From Gammaproteobacteria bacterium (GTDB lineage: Bacteria > Pseudomonadota > Gammaproteobacteria > Steroidobacterales > JACDCP01), in the NCBI GenBank assembly GCA_013817465.1, contig JACDCP010000040.1:1-14372 (forward strand): 14,372 nucleotides of DNA, given 5' to 3'. The notes below the pieces were generated by a model. That model was not told the DNA's origin. It searched no databases and saw nothing but the letters and a program-made list of their open reading frames with translations. Each line of letters begins with the position of its first letter. Position 1 is the first letter of the stretch. Shown one piece after another: positions 7,811-13,904 of this stretch. A program made the position numbers and the translations under genes.

Positions 7811-9141
7811 AACGTCGCTACTTCGGCACGGATGGCGTGCGCGGCCGGGTCGGCAAGGAGCCGATGACGGTCGATTTCGCCTTGCGCCTGGCGAGCGCCG
7901 CGGCGCGCGTTCTCGCGCCGGACGGCGGTAAAGTGCTGATCGGCAAAGACACGCGCGTCTCCGGCTACATGTTCGAATCTGCGCTGGAGGCCGGCTTCGT
8001 CGCGGCGGGGGTCGACGTGTTGCTGGTCGGACCGCTACCGACGCCGGGCATCGCTTATCTAACACGCTGGTTCGATGCCGACTTCGGCATCGTCCTCAGC
8101 GCCTCGCATAATCTGTACTACGACAACGGCATCAAGTTTTTCGATGCCCGGGGTGCGAAGCTTTCGGATGGCGTCGAGGCGCAGATCGAGGAGTGGCTCG
8201 ACAAGCCTGTCGTGACACGAGATTCCGTGGCGCTCGGCCGCGCCAAGCGCGTTGATTCGGCGCGCTTCGACTACCAGGAATTCTGCAAGTCCACGATACC
8301 CGAAGGCGTCGAGCTGGCCGGGCTCAAGATCGTGATCGACTGCGCACACGGTGCGGCATACAAGACCGCTCCGCGCGTACTGGCGGAGCTGGGCGCCGAA
8401 ATCGTGCCCATCGGCTGCTCACCGAACGGACGCAATATCAATGACGGTTGTGGCTCGACGCACCCCGAATTGCTGCAGCTCACCGTAACAGGCGTACGTG
8501 CCCATCTGGGTATCGCGCTGGACGGCGACGGCGATCGCGTCATCATGGCCGATGAGTGCGGCGAGCTCGTCGATGGCGATCAACTGCTGTACGTGATTGC
8601 GGCCGCACGGCATGCTGAGCACGCGTTGCAAGGGCCCGTCGTCGGCACGGTCATGAGCAATCTGGGGCTCGAGCAGGCGCTGGCGGCGAAGGGCATCGAA
8701 TTTCAGCGCGCGAGCGTCGGTGACCGGCACGTGCTGGAAATGCTGCGCAGGCATCACGGCGCGATCGGCGGCGAGACCTCGGGTCACGTCATCTGTCTCG
8801 ACAAGACCACGACGGGCGACGGGCTGATCAGCGCCCTGCAAGTGGTCGCGATCGTCAAAAAGTCAGGTTTGCCGCTGTCCGCTCTCGTTGCGGACATGAC
8901 GAAGTATCCGCAGAAGCTGCTCAACGTGCGCACTGATCGACCTGTCGATCTAGACGCCTCATCGATCGTCCGGGATGCGGTGCAACAGGCGGAAGCGGAG
9001 CTCGGTGAACGCGGCCGGGTGGTATTGCGACCCTCGGGCACCGAGCCCGTCATCCGGGTCATGGTGGAAGGGCTGGATGACGCCAAGGTGTCACGGGTCG
9101 CGGAACAAATCGCCTCGGCGGTGAAGCAGGCGGCCGATTGA
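7807..9141 (+). CDS. glmM: Phosphoglucosamine mutase
   Basis: Interconverts glucosamine-6-phosphate and glucosamine-1-phosphate on the route to UDP-GlcNAc, the precursor of peptidoglycan and lipopolysaccharide; activated by phosphorylation of an active-site serine. 444 residues (E. coli 445), alpha-D-phosphohexomutase fold in four domains. Motifs: YFGTDGVRG near the N-terminus; the phosphoserine loop GIVLSASHN with S100 (E. coli S102); the magnesium loop DGDGDR (D239, D241, D243); the sugar-binding GGETSGH; and the phosphate-binding RPSGTEPVIRVMVEG. Residue 103, right after SASHN, is Leu where the family nearly always has Pro (ctg at 8113-8115). The start overlaps the folP stop (ATGA), so translation is coupled, as in the ftsH-folP-glmM cluster of E. 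coli. Confidence 0.98.
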   Translation: MKRRYFGTDGVRGRVGKEPMTVDFALRLASAAARVLAPDGGKVLIGKDTRVSGYMFESALEAGFVAAGVDVLLVGPLPTPGIAYLTRWFDADFGIVLSASHNLYYDNGIKFFDARGAKLSDGVEAQIEEWLDKPVVTRDSVALGRAKRVDSARFDYQEFCKSTIPEGVELAGLKIVIDCAHGAAYKTAPRVLAELGAEIVPIGCSPNGRNINDGCGSTHPELLQLTVTGVRAHLGIALDGDGDRVIMADECGELVDGDQLLYVIAAARHAEHALQGPVVGTVMSNLGLEQALAAKGIEFQRASVGDRHVLEMLRRHHGAIGGETSGHVICLDKTTTGDGLISALQVVAIVKKSGLPLSALVADMTKYPQKLLNVRTDRPVDLDASSIVRDAVQQAEAELGERGRVVLRPSGTEPVIRVMVEGLDDAKVSRVAEQIASAVKQAAD

Positions 9142-9181
9142 GCTCGGGAGCGTATGCGACGCAGGCCGGGCTGCATTCTGC

Positions 9182-9209
9182 GAGACATCTCCCCACAAGC
9201 TGTTAAACT
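9182..9209 (+). promoter_or_regulatory. Possible sigma-70 promoter for tpiA
   Basis: In the 107-base gap between glmM and tpiA, GAGACA (9182-9187, four of six to TTGACA) is followed after 16 bases by TAAACT (9204-9209, four of six to TATAAT). TAAACT is preceded by TG one base away (TGTTAAACT), an extended -10. This places the start about 30-35 bases before the tpiA ATG. It is one of the few AT-rich spots in the region. Pattern match only. Confidence 0.35.
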
Positions 9210-9248
9210 CACCGGCTTTTTGCGGCAACGAGCCCGGAGACAAAACTG

Positions 9249-10001
9249 ATGCGCACACCGCTCGTAGCGGGCAACTGGAAGATGTATGGGTCTCGCGAGC
9301 GGAACGCGGCCCTGATTCGCGATCTGATACTCGGTCTCGAAAATGGCGCAGCCGCGGAAGTGCTGGTTTGCCCCCCGTTCATTTTTCTGCATGAGATCGG
9401 CCGCAATCTGGGAGGCCAGAAAATCCGGCTGGGCGCGCAGAACGCCAGCGCGGAAGACGAGGGCGCATTCACCGGCGAGGTGTCGGCGCCGATGCTGCGC
9501 GACGTGGGTTGCAGTCATGCGATCGTCGGGCATTCCGAGCGCAGAATCCTGTTTCGCGAGGACGACCGGCTCATCGCGCGAAAGTTCGTCGCTGTCCAGC
9601 GCGCGGGCCTGACGCCCGTGTTGTGTGTCGGCGAGAGCCTCGAGGAACGCGAAGCGGGTAGAACTGCGAGCGTCATCGACGGGCAGCTCGGCGCCGTGCT
9701 CGACGTGGCCGGCGTGGCGGCCTTTCACGACGCGGTCGTGGCTTACGAGCCTGTATGGGCAATCGGCACAGGACGGACAGCGAGCCCCGACCAGGCGCAG
9801 GAAACGCATGCGCACATTCGCGGGATGATCGCGTCGCGGGATGCTAAAATAGCCGACTCGATCCGCCTGCTCTACGGCGGCAGCGTGAAGGCGGCCAATG
9901 CGACCGAGCTGTTCGCGATGCCCGATGTCGACGGGGGACTCGTGGGCGGCGCCTCGCTGGAGGCGGGCGAATTCCTCAGGATCATCGAAGCGGCGGCCTG
10001 A
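9249..10001 (+). CDS. tpiA: Triosephosphate isomerase
   Basis: Interconverts dihydroxyacetone phosphate and glyceraldehyde-3-phosphate in glycolysis and gluconeogenesis; cytoplasmic TIM-barrel dimer. 250 residues (E. coli 255). Catalytic residues are visible: N9 and K11 in AGNWKMYG, H95 in VGHSERR, and E167 in AYEPVWAIGTG. The flexible loop 6 follows E167 (VWAIGTG), and the phosphate-binding segments LLYGGSVK and DGGLVGGASL complete the site. ATG 9249 has a good ribosome site (CGGAGA, 9235-9240, 8 bases upstream). A plausible promoter lies in the gap before it. secG starts 12 bases after the stop, the usual tpiA-secG pairing. Confidence 0.98.
   Translation: MRTPLVAGNWKMYGSRERNAALIRDLILGLENGAAAEVLVCPPFIFLHEIGRNLGGQKIRLGAQNASAEDEGAFTGEVSAPMLRDVGCSHAIVGHSERRILFREDDRLIARKFVAVQRAGLTPVLCVGESLEEREAGRTASVIDGQLGAVLDVAGVAAFHDAVVAYEPVWAIGTGRTASPDQAQETHAHIRGMIASRDAKIADSIRLLYGGSVKAANATELFAMPDVDGGLVGGASLEAGEFLRIIEAAA
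9842..9850 (+). promoter_or_regulatory. Possible extended -10 element inside tpiA
   Basis: TGCTAAAAT is a complete extended -10 (TG, one base, then TAAAAT, five of six to TATAAT) inside the GC-rich 3' part of tpiA. No good -35 lies 16-18 bases upstream. If active, it would give secG, the leucine tRNA and nuo a transcript starting inside tpiA. It may be only the codons for Ala-Lys-Ile. Confidence 0.2.
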
Positions 10002-10013
10002 ACGGCGACCGAT

Positions 10014-10424
10014 ATGTTGCACACCATCATACTCATTACTCACATGTTTCTGGCGCTCTGCATGATCGGGCTGATCCTGCTCCAGCGCGGCAAGGGTGCG
10101 GACGCCGGGGCGGCCTTCGGCGCGGGCGCCTCGGGCACAGTGTTCGGCGCCTCCGGCTCGGCGAATTTCCTTTCGCGCACGACCGCTGTGCTGGCGACCC
10201 TGTTCTTCGTGACCAGCCTGAGCCTTGCTTTTCTAGGCGCCCAGCCGACACAGCCGCGCAGCCTGCTCGAGGAGGCGCCGGTCGCAGGCGATCAAGAGCG
10301 TGGCGAGCCCTCGGAGCCCTCATTGACGCCCGCCCCGGACGTCGAGGATGAATTGCCGCCCTTGCCCGGGACGGAGACGCCGGTCGAGGCGCCGGCTGCA
10401 GACGAGCCGTCCGAACGGCCATAA
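10014..10424 (+). CDS. secG: Preprotein translocase subunit SecG
   Basis: Small inner-membrane subunit of the SecYEG channel that assists SecA-driven export. 136 residues. The first hydrophobic helix (about residues 2-22) leads into the conserved LLQRGKGADAGAAFG and a Gly/Ala-rich cytoplasmic loop (GASGTVFGASGSANFLSR). A second helix spans about 56-75. The tail after residue 77 is roughly 59 residues rich in Glu, Pro and Ala, longer than in E. coli SecG (110 residues in total) and probably disordered. ATG 10014 lies 12 bases after the tpiA stop with a weak ribosome site, suggesting coupled translation. A tRNA gene starts 7 bases after the stop. Confidence 0.95.
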   Translation: MLHTIILITHMFLALCMIGLILLQRGKGADAGAAFGAGASGTVFGASGSANFLSRTTAVLATLFFVTSLSLAFLGAQPTQPRSLLEEAPVAGDQERGEPSEPSLTPAPDVEDELPPLPGTETPVEAPAADEPSERP

Positions 10425-10431
10425 CAGCTAT

Positions 10432-10516
10432 GCCGATGTGGTGGAATTGGTAGACACGCTGTCTTGAGGGGGCAGTGGCGTAAGCCGTGCCGGTTCGAGT
10501 CCGGCCATCGGCACCA
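10432..10516 (+). tRNA. leuU: tRNA-Leu (anticodon GAG), CCA end encoded
   Basis: An 85-base class II tRNA. The acceptor stem GCCGATG (10432-10438) pairs with CATCGGC (10506-10512), followed by discriminator A and encoded CCA. The D-loop region has TGGAATTGGTAGACACG. The anticodon stem CTGTC/GGCAG (one G-T pair) closes the loop TTGAGGG with GAG at 10466-10468, reading CUC and CUU. A long variable arm (10476-10488, GGC/GCC stem) marks it as tRNA-Leu. The T arm GCCGG-TTCGAGT-CCGGC is perfect. It lies 7 bases after secG, where E. coli has leuU, and 53 bases before nuoA. No promoter or terminator of its own is visible. Confidence 0.97.
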
Positions 10517-10519
10517 GAT

Positions 10520-10541
10520 CAGGAGACACAAACAGGAGACA
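10520..10541 (+). repeat. Tandem 9-base direct repeat with two Shine-Dalgarno cores
   Basis: CAGGAGACA occurs perfectly at 10520-10528 and again at 10533-10541, a 13-base period, in the 53-base leader between the tRNA and nuoA. Each copy contains AGGAG. The second AGGAG lies 12 bases before ATG 10551, which opens the three-codon frame ATGGTTGCCTGA, and 31 bases before the likely nuoA ATG. Confidence 0.6.
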
Positions 10542-10569
10542 GGCGACGACATGGTTGCCTGAGCAGCAA

Positions 10570-10926
10570 ATGCTCGAGAATTATCTGCCGGTGCTCATTT
10601 TTCTCCTGGTGGCAGGCGCGCTCGGCTCGGCGCTGCTGCTGCTCGGCTTCGTGTTCGGCAGCGGCCGCAAGGACGCGGATAAGCTTTCGCCGTATGAGTG
10701 CGGGTTCGAGGCATTCGAGGATTCGCGCATGAAGTTCGATGTGCGCTACTATCTCGTCGCGATCCTGTTCATCATTTTCGACCTCGAGATCGCCTTTCTC
10801 TTTCCGTGGGCTGTCTCGCTCGACGCCATCGGCATGTTCGGGCTCGTTGCGATGGGCATTTTTCTCGCCATTCTGGTGATCGGTTTCATCTATGAATGGA
10901 AGCAGGGAGCGCTCGAATGGGAGTAG
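10570..10926 (+). CDS. nuoA: NADH-quinone oxidoreductase subunit A
   Basis: Membrane subunit of respiratory complex I (ND3 homologue), near the quinone site and the hinge between the arms. 118 residues from ATG 10570, the length I recall for Xanthomonas NuoA. Three TM helices (about 5-28, 58-80, 86-110). The first loop carries the conserved YECGFEAFEDSR, and TM2 carries FDLEIAFLFPWA with its membrane-embedded acidic residues. An in-frame TTG at 10555 would add five residues (MPEQQ); its distance from the nearest AGGAG (16 bases) is poor, so I prefer the ATG, whose N-terminus MLENYLPV fits the family. The start therefore rests on homology, not on a ribosome site. The end overlaps nuoB by 10 bases. 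Confidence 0.94.
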   Translation: MLENYLPVLIFLLVAGALGSALLLLGFVFGSGRKDADKLSPYECGFEAFEDSRMKFDVRYYLVAILFIIFDLEIAFLFPWAVSLDAIGMFGLVAMGIFLAILVIGFIYEWKQGALEWE

Positions 10927-11408
10927 CGGCCGAGGCGAGCCAGCAGGGTGTTCAGCGGGGCTTCGCGGTTACCGGGCTCGACACGATCATCAACTGGGCG
11001 CGCACGGGCTCGCTCTGGCCGATGACCTTCGGGCTCGCCTGTTGTGCCGTCGAGATGATGCACGCGGGCGCGGCGCGTTACGATCTCGATCGCTTCGGCG
11101 TCATTTTCCGCCCGAGTCCGCGCCAGTCCGACGTCATGATCGTGGCTGGCACGCTGGTTAACAAGATGGCGCCCGCGTTGCGCAAGGTTTACGACCAGAT
11201 GCCGGAACCGCGCTGGGTCATCTCCATGGGCTCCTGCGCGAATGGCGGCGGTTATTACCATTATTCCTATTCGGTCGTGCGCGGCTGCGACCGCATCGTG
11301 CCTGTCGATGTGTACGTGCCGGGCTGCCCGCCGACCGCCGAGGCACTTTTGTACGGCGTCATTCAGCTGCAGAAGAAAATTCGCCGTACGCACACGATCG
11401 CCCGATAG
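10917..11408 (+). CDS. nuoB: NADH-quinone oxidoreductase subunit B
   Basis: Peripheral-arm subunit (PSST homologue) holding iron-sulfur cluster N2, the last electron donor to quinone in complex I. 163 residues from ATG 10917, chosen because AGGGAG (10904-10909) is 7 bases upstream. An earlier in-frame ATG at 10896 has no ribosome site. The four [4Fe-4S] ligands are visible as the adjacent C42-C43 (LACCAVEMM), C107 (GSCANGGG) and C137 (VPGCPPTAEAL). Other hallmarks are FGVIFRPSPRQSDVMIVAGT and the quinone-site region near the CC pair. It overlaps the last 10 bases of nuoA, and nuoC starts 3 bases after its stop. Confidence 0.97.
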   Translation: MGVAAEASQQGVQRGFAVTGLDTIINWARTGSLWPMTFGLACCAVEMMHAGAARYDLDRFGVIFRPSPRQSDVMIVAGTLVNKMAPALRKVYDQMPEPRWVISMGSCANGGGYYHYSYSVVRGCDRIVPVDVYVPGCPPTAEALLYGVIQLQKKIRRTHTIAR

Positions 11409-11411
11409 CTC

Positions 11412-12161
11412 ATGAGCAGACGCATCGAGACTCTGGCCGCTCGACTGGGAGAGCGGTTCAATGAGACGCTCGTCCGCGCCGATTCGAGCTGCGGCGAGCT
11501 GACCTGTGAGCTGGCAGCTTCCGATCTGCGCAGCGCGTGTATCGCACTGCGCGATGAATTCGGCTTCGAACTGTTGATGGATGTCTGCGGCGTGGATTAT
11601 CTGGATTACGGCGCCACGGAATGGACGAGCTATCGGGCGACCGAAACGGGATTCAGCCGCGGGGTGGCGAGGCGCGAGGTAGCCTGGGCGAGCCGGCCGC
11701 TGGAGCATCCGGTGCCGATGGAGTCGCCGATGCCGGACGATCTCCCTTCGCATCACGATAAGCCCCGTTTTGCCGCGGTCTATCATTTGCTTTCCATCCG
11801 CCACAATTACCGCCTGCGTCTGCGGGCCTATTGCCTGGACGACGAGGCCCCGGTGCTCCCGAGCGTCGTGGATATCTGGAGCTCGGCGGACTGGTTCGAG
11901 CGGGAAGCTTTCGATCTGTACGGCATCCTGTTCGACGGTCATCCCGATCTGCGCCGCATCCTGACCGACTACGGCTTCATCGGTCATCCGTTCCGCAAGG
12001 ATTTTCCGCTCATCGGCAACGTGGAAGTGCGCTACGACCCCGAACGCGGCCGTGTCATCTACCAGCCGGTCACCATCGAGCCGCGCACCCTGGTGCCGAA
12101 AGTGATCCGCGAAGACAGCCGTTACGAGCCTGCAATCGAGGAGCCGCCGGCCGGTGCCTGA
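11412..12161 (+). CDS. nuoC: NADH-quinone oxidoreductase subunit C (separate from NuoD)
   Basis: Peripheral-arm 30-kDa-type subunit of complex I that packs against NuoD. 249 residues, not fused to NuoD as it is in E. coli. The N-terminal half has LRDEFGFELLMDVCGVDYLDYG. The C-terminal signature region is SVVDIWSSADWFEREAFDLYGILFDGHPDLRRILTDYGFIGHPFRKDFPL, written here only to name its parts: DIWSSADWFEREAFDLYG and GHPFRKDFPLIG. Between about residues 70 and 118 lies an insertion containing GFSRGVARRE and a Pro-rich segment, absent from most NuoC proteins but recalled from Xanthomonas NuoC. The ATG lies 3 bases after the nuoB stop without a clear ribosome site, so reinitiation is likely. The stop overlaps nuoD. 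Confidence 0.95.
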   Translation: MSRRIETLAARLGERFNETLVRADSSCGELTCELAASDLRSACIALRDEFGFELLMDVCGVDYLDYGATEWTSYRATETGFSRGVARREVAWASRPLEHPVPMESPMPDDLPSHHDKPRFAAVYHLLSIRHNYRLRLRAYCLDDEAPVLPSVVDIWSSADWFEREAFDLYGILFDGHPDLRRILTDYGFIGHPFRKDFPLIGNVEVRYDPERGRVIYQPVTIEPRTLVPKVIREDSRYEPAIEEPPAGA

Positions 12162-13407
12162 GATCCAGAACTACACCATGAACTTCGGGCCGCAGCACCC
12201 CGCCGCGCACGGCGTGCTGCGCCTCGTGCTGGAAATGGACGGCGAGATGATCGTCAAGGCCGATCCGCACATCGGATTGCTGCACCGGGCGACCGAAAAG
12301 CTCGCCGAAAGCAAACCGTTCAATCAGACGATCGGCTACATGGACCGTCTGGACTATGTGTCCATGATGTGCAACGAGCACGCCTACGTGCTGGCGATCG
12401 AAAAGCTGCTCGACATACGCCCGCCCGAACGCGCGCAGTACATCCGCGTCATGTTCGACGAAATCACGCGCATCCTGAACCACCTCATGTGGCTCGGCGC
12501 GCACGGGCTCGACATCGGCGCCATGACCGTGTTCCTGTATTGCTTCCGCGAGCGTGAGGATCTCATGGACTGCTACGAGGCAGTCTCCGGCACGCGCATG
12601 CACGCGACCTATTACCGCCCGGGCGGCGTTTATCGCGACCTGCCGGAGGAAATGCCCCGCTATCAGCCGTCGAAGTTGCGCAGCCGGAAGGAAGTCGACC
12701 GGATGAATCGCAGCCGGGAAGGCTCACTGCTCGACTTTATCGAGTCGTTCACGGACCGTTTTCCGGCGCGCGTCGATGACTATGAAACATTGCTCACCGA
12801 CAATCGCATCTGGAAGCAGCGCACCGTGAACATCGGCGTCGTGTCCCCGGAACGCGCCATGGCGCTCGGGTTCTCCGGACCCATGTTGCGCGGTTCAGGC
12901 ATCGAGTGGGATCTGCGCAAGAAACAGCCTTACGAAGTCTACGACCGCATGGACTTCGATGTGCCGGTCGGCGTCCACGGCGACTGCTACGATCGTTACC
13001 TGGTGCGCATCGAGGAGATGCGCCAGTCCAATCGCATCGTCCGGCAGTGCATAGACTGGCTGCGCGCACATTCCGGTCCGACCATGCTCGACGACCATAA
13101 GGTCACGCCACCGGCTCGCGTGGACATGAAAGACGACATGGAATCGCTGATCCATCACTTCAAGCTCTACACAGAAGGCTACTGCGTGCCGGAAGGTGAG
13201 GCGTATGCGGCCGTCGAAGGCCCGAAGGGCGAGCTCGGCGTGTACCTGATCTCCGACGGCGCGAACAAACCCTACCGCGTCAAGGTGCGCGCGCCGGGGT
13301 TCGCGCACCTCGCGGCAATGAACGAGATGGTACAGGGCCACATGCTGGCCGACGTCGTGGCCGTAATCGGCACCCAGGACATCGTCTTCGGCGAGATCGA
13401 CCGGTGA
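12154..13407 (+). CDS. nuoD: NADH-quinone oxidoreductase subunit D
   Basis: 49-kDa-type peripheral-arm subunit of complex I, related to [NiFe]-hydrogenase large subunits; with NuoB it forms the quinone pocket. 417 residues, a normal length for an unfused NuoD. Near the N-terminus MNFGPQHPAAHG gives the quinone-site His of the GPQHPAAHG loop, then DPHIGLLHRATEKL, MDRLDYVSMMCNEHAY, GAHGLDIGAMT, GSGIEWDLRK, and the C-terminal AHLAAMNEMVQGHMLADVVA ending in FGEIDR. Start at GTG 12154 (MPEIQNYTMNFG), with GAGGAG at 12138-12143 ten bases upstream. It overlaps nuoC by 8 bases, and its stop overlaps the nuoE GTG (GTGA). Confidence 0.97.
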   Translation: MPEIQNYTMNFGPQHPAAHGVLRLVLEMDGEMIVKADPHIGLLHRATEKLAESKPFNQTIGYMDRLDYVSMMCNEHAYVLAIEKLLDIRPPERAQYIRVMFDEITRILNHLMWLGAHGLDIGAMTVFLYCFREREDLMDCYEAVSGTRMHATYYRPGGVYRDLPEEMPRYQPSKLRSRKEVDRMNRSREGSLLDFIESFTDRFPARVDDYETLLTDNRIWKQRTVNIGVVSPERAMALGFSGPMLRGSGIEWDLRKKQPYEVYDRMDFDVPVGVHGDCYDRYLVRIEEMRQSNRIVRQCIDWLRAHSGPTMLDDHKVTPPARVDMKDDMESLIHHFKLYTEGYCVPEGEAYAAVEGPKGELGVYLISDGANKPYRVKVRAPGFAHLAAMNEMVQGHMLADVVAVIGTQDIVFGEIDR

Positions 13408-13904
13408 GCGGAAACCGTGCTGAAAGACTGCTTTCCGAGCACGCGCGCGCAGAGATCGACCGTTGGGTGGCGAAGTTTCCCGAGGGACGCCAGCGCTCGG
13501 CCGTGATCGCAGCGCTGCGCGAAGTCCAGCACGAGAATGGCGGCTGGCTCACGACAGACCTCATGGACGCCGTCGCGGATTACCTGGACCTGCCGCCGAT
13601 CCAGGTGTACGAGATCGCGAGCTTCTACTCGATGTTCGAGACGAAGCCGGTCGGCCGGCACAGCATCTCGGTCTGCACGAACATCTCCTGCATGCTCTGC
13701 GGCTCGCAAGAGATCGTTCAGCACATCGAGAAGAAACTGGGCGTTCGCACGGGCGAAAGCACGCCGGATGGACGCTTTTATCTGAAGCGCGAGGAAGAGT
13801 GTCTCGCGGCCTGCGTCAACGCGCCGATGATGATGGTCGACCACGTCTACTACGAGCACCTGACGCCCGACAAAGTCGACACGATTCTGGATGCGCTGGA
13901 ATGA
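13404..13904 (+). CDS. nuoE: NADH-quinone oxidoreductase subunit E
   Basis: 24-kDa-type subunit of the NADH dehydrogenase module of complex I, carrying the [2Fe-2S] cluster N1a. 166 residues (E. coli also 166). An N-terminal helical part (HENGGWLTTDLMDAVADYL, GVYEIASFYSMF-like segment at about residues 66-79) precedes a thioredoxin-like domain. The cluster ligands are C91 and C96 (CTNISC) and C132 and C136 (CLAAC), matching the E. coli C92/C97/C133/C137 pattern; an extra C99 lies nearby. Start at GTG 13404 overlaps the nuoD stop by four bases. The end overlaps the nuoF ATG (ATGA), so nuoD-E-F are translationally coupled. Confidence 0.97.
   Translation: MSGNRAERLLSEHARAEIDRWVAKFPEGRQRSAVIAALREVQHENGGWLTTDLMDAVADYLDLPPIQVYEIASFYSMFETKPVGRHSISVCTNISCMLCGSQEIVQHIEKKLGVRTGESTPDGRFYLKREEECLAACVNAPMMMVDHVYYEHLTPDKVDTILDALE

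Noticed and set aside
10896..10919. Earlier nuoB start at ATG 10896
   Set aside because: It has no ribosome site and would enlarge the overlap with nuoA to 31 bases. ATG 10917 has AGGGAG 7 bases upstream.
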